This document shows, piece after piece, positions 11,851 through 23,634 of a stretch of 64,000 nucleotides of DNA. Below the pieces are notes generated by a model that saw nothing but the letters and a program-made list of their open reading frames with translations, was not told the DNA's origin and did not search any database. Location: the NCBI RefSeq assembly GCF_032854445.1, contig NC_088298.1:17875976-17939975 (forward strand), read 5' to 3'. Within the stretch, counting starts at the first letter, position 1. Every line of letters starts with the position of its first letter. The position numbers and the translations under genes are program-made. This DNA comes from Liolophura sinensis (lineage: Eukaryota > Mollusca > Polyplacophora > Chitonida > Chitonidae).

Positions 11851-12426
11851 CTCCAAACACAGCTGTATACAGCGGACTGACAATATCGTTAATCCTCTCA
11901 TAATTTAACACTGTAAAGCGGTACAGATCAGGAGGAGCGTTGACGATGTCATTCAGTTCTCTGACTGTATTAAGTCCCACCCCAACTCCATATATGTCGA
12001 TGTCAGAGTTTCGAGTTTTCATGGCAGAGGGGACGGTCCATTTGGAATTAAGATCGGACACTCCACCAGACACCATAATGGCCACGTTTTTGGCGTCCGG
12101 TCGGTCGCCGCTAGCTCGAGTAAACATCTTGGTTCGAACCGACCTCAGGGCAGCCACTTTGTTGTTTTGTCCCGGAGTGTAAGGAATCTTTCGAATGGCT
12201 TCGATTAGGTCCGCTTTGTTCCTGTAATGGTTCATGTTGATAGCGGTCGATGAGTCCGTGCTGTATGTGACCACGCCCACTCTGACGTCACCGCTGTCTA
12301 CGTTTACTGACGTAAGGAAGTTCTCGACAAAGGCCAGTGTTCTTTGGAATTCCTCTTCGTTGACGCTGGCTGAGGAATCCAGAACGAACACCAAGTCTTT
12401 CTTGGGAGCGGGTAGAACAGCTTGAA
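11851..12426 (-). CDS. V16: VWA domain exon
   Basis: The exon has 192 codons, acceptor tgtttttag, donor GTAGGT, phase 1 at both ends. It opens VQAVLPAPKKDLVFVLDSSASV. With V1 it is one of two domains keeping the full DxSxS motif (DSSAS). The second loop is unusual (PGQNNKVAALRS instead of SNIAG), and the TDG motif reads SGG. Other landmarks: GDVRVGVVTYST, ASGDRPDAKN, SGGVSDLNS and IYGVGVGLN. It lies among micro-exons and has no linker of its own. Confidence 0.87.
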
Positions 12427-12680
12427 CTAAAAACAAACAAATTTAGGAAGTTAATATTCCACTGTACACATGCTAAACTTATGAAACCATATCGACATTT
12501 TACATGTAAGTTTTATGTTTGCCTACTTGCGCCCGTGCAATAGTGGAACACGGAGTGCTACACTAAAAGCAATGCCATTAGATTAAAAGAAAATATCAAA
12601 TTATGTGAAATTAGCGAACAGGTGTGTACAGTTATGAACTGACAATGCTGTTGTTGTTGTTGTTTATCTAAGGTATTTAC

Positions 12681-12728
12681 CTGGTCGGCGTGTCAAAGAT
12701 GGCGAGGCCGTAAGCTTTATCCCCGGAT
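12681..12728 (-). CDS. Micro-exon 4 (48 nt), linker before V16
   Basis: Acceptor cctctcacag, donor GTAAAT. Sixteen codons read DPGIKLTASPSLTRRPG with the split codons joined, a Pro/Thr/Arg-rich spacer in phase 1. It ends only 254 bp upstream of the V16 exon. Confidence 0.58.
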
Positions 12729-12974
12729 CTGTGAGAGGAGGAGACAGATATTAGATAGTAAGTCTTGTAAGTATTTTTGTAAGTAAGAATATATGCGCTT
12801 GTAAATTAAAGGTATCAGGCCATTTAATTTTAACATTTTCAGTTCGTTACTTAAATATATTGGTTTGAAAAAACGATGAACACATGAGTGTGTAATTTCA
12901 AATCTGTACATGTTATATGACAAGGTGCTAAAAATATTCTTAAATATTTGTACATACATAGTTCCATGGAAATA

Positions 12975-13035
12975 TTCCAGTGTATTGAAATATTCTTGAG
13001 TAAGGCGTAAAACACCAATCACACAAATAAATCCA
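12975..13035 (+). mobile_element. SINE tail fragment
   Basis: Forward-strand tail end of the SINE family: gaaatattcttgagtaaggcg, then taaaacaccaatcacacaaat. No body or head. Confidence 0.5.
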
Positions 13036-13324
13036 ATGTATACACTCAGTCAGATGTACAAAACAAAGTCAGTTTTGATAAATTTGACAACGACGTCCGC
13101 AGCTGTTAACAAAGGTTTCCAAACAAGTATTGTGAATAACGTTGCTCTTCTGCTAGCGGTGGTCTTGGCTGGAAATGTTGTCTATTTCGTGGTCACATGA
13201 AATACTGATGATGTCTTTAATTTGTTAAACCTCAGACCTCGTGTTAACCCTTCACATTTTACTGTTGAATAACAAATAAAGATGAACGATTTGATTGATT
13301 TTAATATTTTACTTTCAATACAGC

Positions 13325-13325
<1 letters not shown>

Positions 13326-13387
<62 letters not shown>

Positions 13388-13430
13388 GTACGTATGAATG
13401 TATGTATGAATGTATGTATGTATGTATGAT
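13326..13430. repeat. (TG)n microsatellite followed by (TATG)n
   Basis: About 30 TG dinucleotides, then tatgaatg and tatg repeats. Intronic, between micro-exons 3 and 4. Confidence 0.95.
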
Positions 13431-13860
13431 TGAGGTTTTACCTCGTGCTTAACAATTTTTCAGTCATCTTCGGCGGGTAGTGTGATAGGTGGTGGATGCA
13501 GAGAGAGAATCCCCAAAATCCCCAATCCAAGGCTTGGTTTAGTCAATATCTGGTGTGTCTTTCATTTCCTCAAGAATGTTTCACTGACACGATGGTGGTC
13601 AGTTTTATGAGTGAAGAAAACCCGAGCGCTCAGACATACCACTGAACTTTGGCAAGTTGCTGACGAACTTTTTCACGTACAGTGACGTGCAGTTATGTGT
13701 AGGCCTACCATACTTGTGGAAGATAAGTGATCTGCTACAAACGTTAGACAGCGCAAACGGCCATACAAACGTCGTGGACCACTTGTTGTCTCCATCTCAA
13801 GAAGTGTTGAAGGCCGGTTTTGAAACTTAACCTCGTGTGTCTCTGTGCCCTAGTAACTTC

Positions 13861-13965
13861 TATTTATTTATTTATGTGATTGGTGTTTTGCGCAGTACTC
13901 AAGAATATTTCATCTGTAGGACGGCGCCAGCATTATGGTGGGAGGAAACCTCAGCGCCTTTTAAA
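13861..13965 (-). mobile_element. SINE tail fragment
   Basis: Tail and body part only (ATTT repeats, gattggtgttttgcgcagtac, ccagcattatggtgggagg). It breaks off within the body. Confidence 0.55.
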
Positions 13966-14150
13966 ACTACACCACGTTCCACTTGCCAACATGTTAAAGA
14001 CAAGTGCCCGATTTCACGAAGCACTCATATTGTTACGTTCACTACCACGATAACCAGTGCTGCAGGCCTTGTGTCGTCATGGTAGTTGAGAGTTCGCTAC
14101 AACGAGAACGGAACGCTACTAGGCACAACATCCATTATACGTACATGTAC

Positions 14151-14174
14151 CGTCCGGATTAGGCATAAAATGCT
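14151..14174 (-). CDS. Micro-exon 3 (24 nt), linker
   Basis: Strong acceptor tttgtttttcag, weak donor GTACAT. Eight codons, EHFMPNPDG when joined, phase 1 at both ends. Called because length, phase and leading Glu fit the series; it is the weakest of the set. Confidence 0.42.
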
Positions 14175-15145
14175 CTGAAAAACAAACGGTGCAGTGATGG
14201 TCAGTATCCATCATGGTCAGCCAAAAGCATGTTTCTGTTAACCTATTGGCATGCGCCAATGTTTACGTAAAGCATTAATTACGCAGTTAGAGACAAAAAT
14301 CCGCTATGACCTCTGACAAGGGGAGTAATTCAGGGAACAACAAAACTTCGAATCAATAACTCAAATGGAACCGAGAATGTACGATCAAAATCAATAATGG
14401 CTCGACTCATTTCCAATACAGCGGTATCAGACATGATCTGTTATTCTCGCACGAGTTTTTGTAAAACACAGGTCTCCGCTGTTCCAAGAATTACCTTTCT
14501 TTAAAAAAGAGATTTTGAAGCATGGCAAAGAGTGAAGTATACAGAAATATAGCAAAGCCACTATAAAGCTCGTAAGTTGCAATAAAGTAGAAACATGCTG
14601 AGCGATAATAATGAAGCAATTTGCAAACATATATGTAACAGTAAAATGGTTTGACTACAACTGCCATTCGCTGATAATTGTCTTTTACAACGAAATTCAG
14701 AACATGATGCTTGCTTTCCAAAGAGTAAAAAAAATTCATTTTGAAAGGCTACTCTTAACGCTTTGTTCTGTTCGATAACTGATGAAAAAGGAAGACAGAA
14801 GGCTAAAAAAAACGTTTTGTCCGACATCATTCTCGATTACCATTGGGTGATCAGTCAGGTTTAAATATTGACGTATATTTTTCAGGGCTACAGGCCGTGT
14901 CCACAAAGCGTATATGAGATTTAAACCCCGCGAAGCTGAATTACTGTGCAGGCTAATGTCTTTGTGACACAACCAGCATGATTTGTTTTTCTTAGCTCAG
15001 CTTTACATTTACACGAAAGTGGCTAAGTGTTAAAATTTGACATCCAGGGTTTAAATCCCGTACACCTATTTCAACACGCGGATAACTTGTAGTATACAAG
15101 TATTCTACACTCCTACACTTTGCGTAACAACACCAATTCACGAAC

Positions 15146-15196
15146 CTGGTTTGAGATATTTGGAGTCTTCATCAATGTTAGATGATGATTCAGCTG
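15146..15196 (-). CDS. Micro-exon 2 (51 nt), linker
   Basis: Acceptor tgtacttcag, donor GTTCGT (weak). The 17 codons read AESSSNIDEDSKYLKPG with split codons joined. The acceptor is a cagcag pair, so a 3-nt shorter form could also be spliced. The acidic patch and the KPG end resemble micro-exon 9 (5141-5167). Confidence 0.5.
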
Positions 15197-16068
15197 CTGA
15201 AGTACAAATAATATCATATTGTCTGAGAAACCTTCACATGGCTATTAACCATAGCGTGACAATAATTACCAACACATTAATGACTTAAGTATTCTCTTGA
15301 TTAGTGGTTTACAAACGACTTTTCTAGGATGTCCACAAGTTGTCATTTTCTGCTTTAGTGTCTCATGTTCGAATTGATTGCTCAAGCCTAAAACACGTTT
15401 CAGAAATGATTTTCATATCTTAATATAACTGGATGGGAAAAAAAAGCCTGGTATATTTATCACAAATTTTGATAAAGGATGTGACAGAAAAATTCATATT
15501 GTGCAAAAATTCCTCCAGTATTTTTCCTTTAAGTTACTGTCATTGTTGGATGCTTCCACTAGTAACATCCCACAACACACGCTGATTTCAGATGATAATC
15601 TGAACCATCAGTATTAAACTCCGAAAGTCCCTGCACTGTGTACAACGGTCACTAAGCTCGGCTAAACCGTGCTTGTCAGCTGGAACGTAGGGCGCCTGAT
15701 GCTGTAGCAAGTTGGTTCTTGAGCCAGAGTTGTATGGTATGCGAAAACATGTACAGGTGCGTTTAGAAGTGCAGCAAGCTTTGTACATGCATGAAGCTTA
15801 TAAAGGCTTTAACGCATGATACTATTAGATCTGGCAGTCAGTTGTCATTTTCATTATTGCGATAAAGAAATGTTTAACAGATCATTAAGAGCAGGACATA
15901 CCATCATTCCAATAAGATTTTCCTGTGTAAAAGTTAGATCAATGCCACTAAGGCAGGATGAGATGCGATATACAAAAAAGACTAATGAATTCCAAAACTC
16001 TTGTACGAGGTGTAACAGGAATACATCGTCTATTTTACTGAAAAGTCCATGCATCCTGTCTATCTTAC

Positions 16069-16101
16069 CTTGCGTCGGGGTGGTTCTCCTGGGTAGTGAC
16101 T
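16069..16101 (-). CDS. Micro-exon 1 (33 nt), linker after V15
   Basis: Acceptor cttgtttgcag and donor GTAAGA bracket 11 codons in phase 1: ESLPRRTTPTQG once the flanking split codons are joined. Composition (Thr, Pro, Arg) and leading Glu match the larger linker exons. It lies in the V15-V16 interval with three similar ones. Confidence 0.58.
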
Positions 16102-16265
16102 CTGCAAACAAGGCGAAAAGCGAGAACGTTGTAAGAGCACTCAAAAACTGACGGTGTTCCTTTTCCCTGGGGAGGGGGGGGGGTGCAAATATCTTTGAAC
16201 ATATTTGTGAATATATATTTGTTTAACCCTTTGGTTTTGTAAAATATCTGAAGGATTACTCCAAT

Positions 16266-16689
16266 GTGGAAGGGAAGGGGTGAGTAACTGGAAGAGTACT
16301 GACTTATATTGAGTGGAAGGGAAGGGGTGAGTAACTGGAAGAGTACTGACTTATATTGAGTGGAAGGGAAGGGGTGAGTAACTGAAAGAGTACTGACTTA
16401 TATTGAGTGGAAGGGAAGGGGTGAGTAACTGGAAGAGTACTGACTTATATTGAGTGGAAGGGAAGGGGTGAGTAACTGGAAGAGTACTGACTTATATTGA
16501 GTGGAAGGGAAGGGGTGAGTAACTGGAAGAGTACTGACTTATATTGAGTGGAAGGGAAGGGGTGAGTAACTGAAAGAGTACTGACTTATATTGAGTGGAA
16601 GGGAAGGGGTGAGTAACTGAAAGAGTACTGACTTATATTGAGTGGAAGGGAAGGGGTGAGTAACTGGAAGAGTACTGACTTATATTGAG
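16266..16689. repeat. 47-nt minisatellite, nine copies
   Basis: Nine nearly perfect copies of a 47-nt unit starting tggaagggaaggggtgagta. The only recurrent variant is actgaaag for actggaag. The G/A-rich strand is forward. It lies in the intron between V15 and micro-exon 1. Confidence 0.9.
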
Positions 16690-17242
16690 GTTGAAAATAA
16701 TCATGTCCATTATATGTCTGACAATTGTAACCCGTTGTATCACATCTCCTTGCATGCGTGTGAACACAAACTTCAGATAATGATGATGGCTTGCGGTGCT
16801 GTACCAGATGTTTAATTCTCATGCGACCAGAATCGTACCACTGTTTACGAATTCCTTAATCCCCACCAACCACCATATAACATCATAATCAATAATGGTA
16901 ATAAAAATAACTGTACGTGTTTTCTTTATATACTTGTTTAACACCATACTGAAATATTTGTATCTAATATGGTGGACAGTTTTATAAGTGAGGAACCTGG
17001 AGAAAGCCATCGATCTTTGAGGAGTTATTAGTAAACTTTCCCACGTGTGACATAGGCCATATTGGCGGAAGACAAGCAGTCTCCATAAAACTTCGTGTAA
17101 GATCAATCATGTCACCAAAGTCCCTCTTCCTTGCTCGAGAATGGAACCGAAACCACTTCTAGCGAGGTAAGCCCTTTAATGATTATAAGAAAAAGTGAAT
17201 CACTATAATACTAGAAGCAATTATGTATAGTTTGTTACTTAC

Positions 17243-17496
17243 CGTCAAACACAGACGACACAATGTCTTCTCTGATGTTCTCCAGATCGTCACAACTCTT
17301 GATATTAAACTTGTGCTGGTAAGCTGGGGCTGTGACGAGTTTGTCTAATTCTGGGTTGACGGAGGATCCCACGCCAATACCGAACAGGGAATCCCCTCTC
17401 GCCTGAGTGCATCGGCTGCCGCCACAGTCCATCTCTCCATTGAATTGGACGGTCCGCCTGTTACCATTACAACAGCGTTTGGAATTCCTGCACGTC
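17243..17496 (-). CDS. V15, second half: VWA domain C-terminal exon with a frameshift
   Basis: The exon is 254 nt, one short of a multiple of 3, acceptor catctag, donor GTAAGT. The first part reads GRAGIPNAVVMVTGGPSN and ERWTVAAADALRREG in the expected frame. From about 17391 the match continues one frame over as LFGIGVGSSVNPELDKL, ending in SSVFDG. Comparison with GISLFGVGVG in the other domains shows one base missing next to short G, T and C runs. It contains the only cysteine seen in the whole gene (NIKSCDDL). Either the domain is broken or the assembly has a homopolymer error; splice sites remain good on both sides. Confidence 0.72.
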
Positions 17497-18601
17497 CTAG
17501 ATGATTTGTAGTGAACAAAATAAAGATATAAGCGATCACCAGATAAAACCATTAAAAACTACATTCGAAAACTACATATTTTAGATTAAGCCCCACTGAG
17601 TAAAATGCAATGAAATGTTGCGTTTTTAACTGTTGCTTAACTTCATACTGAATGCCATAATAATTTCTTTACTTATTCCATTGCCGTGAGTTTTAGAGGT
17701 GGAGGAAGTTTGAGTTTCCGAGGTAAACCACTGGACTGTGGCAAATTACTGACAATATTGGTGGAAAGGAAGTGGTCTTCAACGAACCGTGGTTTTATGA
17801 ACCATATTTATCACGGTGAGTGCCAAAGGTGTGAAACCCAATTTTCTGCTTTCATTTCCTTCTTTTGGTAAACGTTCTTTAACACGTTTTCTACGATTAT
17901 ATCTGTTAATGTATGTATAACAGCTATTTCTAAATCTAGTAGGGTACAAGTATATAGTGTGAATAAAAAAAAACATCATGACGTCACAGACACGGAAAGC
18001 GGTCCATACCGGGAGCCTTAGATTTCAAATCTTTGACGACCGAAAAAAAAATTGATGTAGGTATTGGCTGCGTTTTTCAGTGAAGCTGATCTGTACAAGT
18101 TGATTACCTGAAAACTCTCCATCAAAAAAAACATGAAAATCGTATAAAACTCACGATTTAGAAAAAACTCCCGTTTAAAGTCATACATTAATCTCATTGA
18201 TTATTATTGTTTATTTATATGGGTGTGTTATGTATTGTTTATATGTATTTAAATGTTATATACATGTACCCATACAACTTCTTTTTAAAATGTAGAAGTA
18301 TAATCCGATGAACAATCAATAATATTTTCACTAAGATTTATATGAAGCACTGATATCTATTCCACAAAGCCATGTCTGACTTGAGCCAAACTATGCCTGA
18401 TATGGTTTAATTCTGGACTACAGAAATTAAAATTTTGTCCACCTAACCTATGTTATCTTAAGACAAACTTCCAGTTCCATACACTGAGCATCGTTTTGGA
18501 ATTGTTAAATATTGACTTATTATGAAGACAGTTTGCAAAGCAACCCATAGCCTTAAATGATATGGAAGAATGCAAACAAAAAAATATTGAAGTCGACATA
18601 C

Positions 18602-18916
18602 CTCCTGCACTCTTTGTGAAAAGTTCCCGAGCATTCCTCAATGCTCCGGCGATATTTGCCGATCCTCCCTGGTACGGAATCCTGTCGACTGCGGCCAGAA
18701 CTTCCTCTTTCGTCTCATAAGAATTTGGCAGGAGATCCAAGGAAGGTTTGGAACTGTAACTGATGACACCAAAGCGCACCTTTCCGCCATCAACGTCTGA
18801 CACTTTCATGATGTTTTTAACGAACTTCTTCATCTTCTCAAAGTCTTCAGGATTGACGTAGCTGGAGGAGTCCAATACAAACACGACGTCTCTCATTGAC
18901 GATATCAGTTTACTCC
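18602..18916 (-). CDS. V15, first half: VWA domain N-terminal exon
   Basis: The exon has 105 codons, acceptor ctttcag, donor GTATGT, phase 1 at both ends. It encodes the first half of a VWA domain: MRDVVFVLDSSSYV, GGKVRFGVISYSS, GGSANIAGALRN and ELFTKSAGG. The MIDAS motif is DSSSY. The domain continues in the exon at 17243-17496. This is the only VWA domain of the 17 that is split by an intron (about 1.1 kb), placed where the others read NGDRPG. Confidence 0.8.
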
Positions 18917-20019
18917 CTGAAAGATAATGCGGTGATATCCATGTAAAACTATGTTTAAGTAGATAGCGAGAGCAATGGTGTCTAACATGTTTGTAGACTA
19001 ACATCACAGGATTTGTTTTCCTATCTAAATCTGCTTAAGCCATGGAGCTAGGCTAGGGTAAGATGCAATTTTATAAGAATTTACAGAAATAGTTAGAATA
19101 AAACGCTAACAGGGATAAATTAAAATTATGGTCGAATTTTACAAGACACGTCTGCAAGCTTTCATATGTAACACGTTGACGTATTGAGCTTTAAACATGT
19201 AATGCGAAAGCGGGGAGAAGAAAAAATGGAAAGAGTTGGTTTCGAAGCGTAACGGAATGCGCTCATCCCCGTAAACCAAACATTCTGAGCTGTTTTGTAG
19301 AACTGAATGACGTTATTATTTGTTTGAGAATTCATGCGAAGGGGAAAATGTAATAATAAAGTTAGCTTCAGCAAAAAGACCAATATTTTTCCCCAAGTCG
19401 ATTGTTTTGGACTTCTAGTGGGTTTCGTGGTCCACATTTATGGCTTTATCAACAATTACAACCATATGAATATTATATTCTGAATAAAAGTCTTGTAAAC
19501 TCTATTTATGTTAGTGTGTCTGTCAATGAAGCAAAAAGCAAATCTTTATGGATTTGTCATCTATTACAACCATATCAATATTACATTTTGAAAAAATTCT
19601 TGCGAAATGTACTTTTGTTATGTCTGTCTATTCATGAAGAACAAAATGTTTCTGGGTTAGTCATCTTTAACAAAGATATCAATATTATATTTTGACTAAA
19701 ATTCTTGTAAACTGTACGTATGTTAAGTGTGTCAGTCCATGAAAAAGTAAATCTAATTAAGCACATGTTGTAGAGCCAGATAAATGTCTCTGTGGCATCA
19801 TTGACGATATACATGAAAATCACACCCGAAGTCCATAAAGCCCAACATACAATCAAAACTGCTTAAAACTCATCAAAAAAGAATCTATCAAATATCTAAA
19901 AAAATTTGTCAGATGCAGGTTTGACAGGCCTTTCTATAGGTGCTTACTTTCTACAGTTTCTTTCACTTTTAAGTTATTAATATATGTAAACCGGGTACAT
20001 TTTACATGCATGAACTCAC
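18917..20019. other. Intron between the Thr-rich linker and V15
   Basis: About 1.1 kb of AT-rich intron. It holds three loosely similar copies of a roughly 110-bp segment around accatatgaatattatattctg, accatatcaatattacattttg and aaagatatcaatattatatttt (19460-19700). No coding evidence. Confidence 0.5.
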
Positions 20020-20400
20020 CTGACGTGGGTTCTGGAGTGATTTCAGGATATGACGTGTACAGTGGTTCTTTTCTTTCTGTAGGTTTCGCATAAGTTTGTC
20101 GGGGTTTCATCGTTTCTCTCTCTGCTGGGCGTGGAGTTGAGGGGGTCAACCATGCTCTGGGTTCCGCTGTTGTTGTTGTCAGTTGTGCCGTTGTTGTAAT
20201 TTCAGCCTGTGTCGTAGTTGTTGTAGGTTGGGTAGTAGTTGGCCGAGTTCGACGAGATGTGGACGCCGTTACGGACGTCTTCGTCATAACGCGTTTTTGT
20301 GTTGTTTTGGCTGTGGATGGTTGCTCCTTCTCAGGCGGTGCCGTTACCAATACAGACCCGGTCAGCAGAGCAATCGGAGGTAGCGTTGTTATAGGTATTT
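20020..20400 (-). CDS. Linker exon between V14 and V15, Thr-rich
   Basis: The exon has 127 codons, acceptor gcatag, donor GTGAGT, phase 1 at both ends. It opens EIPITTLPPIALL and has several short poly-Thr runs in its middle (for example TTTTTQ and TTTTAEP). It ends Pro/Glu/Tyr-rich (PEITPEPTSG). Its composition resembles the Thr-rich exon at the 5' end of the gene more than the charged nonapeptide linkers. A mucin-like spacer is inferred. Confidence 0.7.
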
Positions 20401-20932
20401 CTATGCGGGTGGGAAATTAAAAAAAAGAATTAACGGTTTCTTTGATTGGGAGTTGAAGCCATACACTGAATTATGTTACTTATGTAAAGATGATTCGAGT
20501 TACGGGTGTTGGAAACTAGGAAGAGCTCGGTAAAAAGACACACAAAAAACCTCCGTCCACCGCGTATGATACGCGTATTCTGATGCAGATAAAGATCCAA
20601 AGGTGCATTCAAGGCACAAGGAATTTCTAGATTGTTGTTCAATTACGTTCATGGAATATGATTACGATAAGACCTCGAGGTCAAAAATGATCCAATTCAG
20701 GTAATTTACTACATCCATTTCCAAAGATACAACATATTATGGAGAGGCCTGAAAACAATTCTTCTATTGCTAAAGACTACAATATTTGGAAATATTTCAT
20801 AAAATTAATTAACTGGACAATCTGCAGTCTGCTACTGCTACTATCATTGGTGCTGTTGTTTTGTTGTTATTATTGTTTTTATTTTTACGAAATAATGATG
20901 TTGTTTGTTGTATAACATTACGACCTCCTCAC

Positions 20933-21502
20933 CTCCAAATACAGCACGCGTCAAATCGTCCTTGATTGAAGCCAGTTCTGTACTGTCATCCACGGAGAAA
21001 AGGTGTTTCGAGGTAGGCCTGTTCACAACTCTCGACAGCTCTGACTTGTCATTTAAGTCCGTGGCCACAGCGTATATCTCAACGCCTCTCCTGCGGACAG
21101 TATTGGCTGCCGGAACTGTCCAGCGTGAATACAAGTTAGACTTACTGCTGGTGAATATAACGGCAGCATTCGGCACATCTGGTCTGTCGCCTCTTGCCTT
21201 GGTGAACGTCACACGCCGGATGTCACGCAAGGCCGAGGCTAGATTGGACCGGCCAGGGAAGTAGGGGGCGCTGAGAATGGCCGCCATGATCTCTGGCTTG
21301 GTATTGTAACTGTCCAGCTGGAAATGAGTTGCACTCCTGTCGCTATAGGTTACCACGCTCACGCGGACCTTCCCTTCTTCGATGTTCGCAGGTTTAAGGA
21401 AATTCTGGATGAATTTAAGGTTTTTCAAGAACTGCATCCGCGATACCGCATTTGAGGAATCCAAGATAAAGACTATATCCCTCTTTGCTGACAACAGGGG
21501 AA
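20933..21502 (-). CDS. V14: VWA domain exon
   Basis: The exon has 190 codons, acceptor atttcag, donor GTGAGG. It opens VPLLSAKRDIVFILDSSNAV. The MIDAS motif is DSSNA, losing the third Ser, and the TDG position reads TSS. The rest has the usual order: GKVRVSVVTYSD, GRSNLASALRD, the NGDRP-equivalent ARGDRPDVPN, and RRRGVEIYAVATDL. The last segment replaces the GVGVG turn found elsewhere with AVATDL, a local change near the beta-5 strand. Confidence 0.87.
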
Positions 21503-22432
21503 CTGAAATATGCAAATTATAAAAATCATTGAAATGTTTAGAGCAAATAATTAAAAATTTTAATAAGTTTATCAGTGAGTCATAGATAGGTGCATTTTGG
21601 GAATTAATAGAAGAAATTTCAATCTGGCAAATTTAAAGTCACAAAAGTGATTTTGAAATATTAGATTGTTACACATTTTTCAACTAGGAGCAGAGGAGCA
21701 GAGTGGGTGGAGCGAGGAGATGATTTCCGGCTCATTTTAAAAACGCACTAGTCCCCAGCGATTATACGACACAGTGCTACGTAGCACCACAGAAACGGTG
21801 TAATTCGCCTTGCTTGTTCTTAGTCAGGAATCATTTTACTTTGCCTGCTTGTGTTCAGCGCACCTTGAAATCCACAGAAAATCTATAGAAACTGACAGAT
21901 TAGTCTTTAATATCTTTTGCTGACTCTTCTTCTGTTTGGCTGTCCTATAGAGAAATGATAGTGGTGAGATTGGTCCTTAGTACGTTTCTTTCACATTCGC
22001 TGATGGCATAGTTGCTATCTTTGGATACCATGAAAGACTTCCAGCGCGGAGAGTAAACACAGATCAGCAACGACAGTGTGGTAATTGGCATTTCGTTACA
22101 CGTGACCAGTGAAATAGAGCCTCTTGTCAATTTAAATCAGTTAGGGCTTTGTTCAACTGTTCATATAAATGCTCTAATAGTAGCAAATTACGACCCCCCC
22201 CCCCACCCCGGCACCATGGCTTAAACAGAATTAGGTAAAAAATGCATTGATGTTAAAAACAATATATTATATCTTACTGTTCTCGAATTACTCAAAATAA
22301 TATGTTGTCATCATATACATCACATGTCATAATATTTAGCATACAATAATATTCAAACAATGAAAACGGACAATGCGGGGTTATTCTGTAACAAGTGTCT
22401 GTTGACTCAACAGACGCTGACGCTTGATTTAC

Positions 22433-23050
22433 CTGGAGTTACAGGTGGAAACGGTGGCAAGAAGTCTGGTAACTCGTCCAGACTTAAAGTTGTTTCCATG
22501 ACTTCCTTCACGGGGGACACTGTCTCAGTGATCAAAGTAGCTGCTGTAGTCTTCAAAGGCTCAGTCGGTTCAGGTGTCTGCTGGGTGGGAGGTTTCCTGG
22601 TGATGATTCTCTCTAAGGTAGGTTTGGTTCTTGAAGTTGTTTCGGGTGTAATCCTAGGTTCCTCTGGCCGCCTTGGTGTTATCTTTACTGGGACAGTGCC
22701 CGTAGTGTCCGGTGAAACTTGTTTGCCAGACTCCGGTTGAGGTGTCTTAACACGATTCTCTTCCTCCATCGGGGCTGCTACAGTGTCTACTACCATTGTA
22801 CTTGTTCTTTCTGTTTTGTCAGTCGGTCTGGGTTTCATCTTGTGAACCACCGTAGGGGTGAGTGGGGTAGATCTTTGTACAGGGGTTTCCACCCTAGTTC
22901 CTGGTCTGAGGTCTGGCGTGGCCTTATCACCGTCGTCAGTGGTCGTGTATATATCACGTTCTTCCTCAGTTGTGATGCGAGGTTTTGGCGTTGTGTACAA
23001 TGTTTCAGTTGAGGTTTTCTGTCGGGTAGTCGGGGGTTTAGCAGGGCGTT
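22433..23050 (-). CDS. Linker exon between V13 and V14
   Basis: The exon has 206 codons, acceptor ttcaccag, donor GTAAAT, phase 1 at both ends. It opens ERPAKPPTTRQK and is dominated by Thr, Pro, Glu, Lys and Arg, with many Thr-Pro steps but no regular repeat. It ends in a short hydrophobic patch (LPDFLPPFPPVTPG). No cysteine. A disordered spacer is inferred; O-glycosylation of Thr is possible. Confidence 0.72.
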
Positions 23051-23155
23051 CTGGTGAAAGTAATGGTAAAATGCATGTAAGTGCCATAGGATAGGACGAA
23101 GAAACAAAAATCAAAATACCTTAGCAAGCCCATAACAGACACGGGCAAATTCTCA

Positions 23156-23215
23156 TACCATAATGCTGGTTTTATAAGTGAAATATTCTTGAATATGGCG
23201 TTAAACACCAATAAA
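23156..23215 (+). mobile_element. SINE tail fragment in V13 linker intron
   Basis: Forward-strand tail: accataatgctggttttata, then gaatatggcgttaaacacca. Only about 60 bp remain. Confidence 0.5.
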
Positions 23216-23634
23216 TCGCAGGTAAGTATATTTCGGTGCACCTAACGTCAATGGGATATTGCAAAATCAGAATCAATAAGACAGACCGTTGTATGAGCAC
23301 ACTGAGTTTCTCCTACTGTCATCAATGAAGGAAAAGTGCCAAAATGAGTAGTCGAAGTTAAACAAAAACTAAATGCTAAATTTCGTAAGCTAAATAGTGG
23401 GAAGAATAATACAATTTTAGCTTCGAGCAAATTTCACTGAGACATGAAGATTACAAAATAAAGTGATCCAATCTTCAAATATATTACTTATATGATACTC
23501 GTAACCCATGAAGGAGCGTTTTAAGTCGATAAACGCGAGGCCTGTTTCCAAAAAAATCCAGTTTCGAAAGAAATATGTAAAAAATAATACATAAATAAAA
23601 ACAAGCAATAACCAGTTTTCAAAAATGTACTTAC

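Noticed and set aside
16920-17080. Very diverged SINE-like stretch (gtttaacaccatactgaaat, gtggacagttttataagtg)
   Set aside because: Shares scattered words with the SINE tail and body but too decayed to set boundaries; the same holds for 13540-13700.
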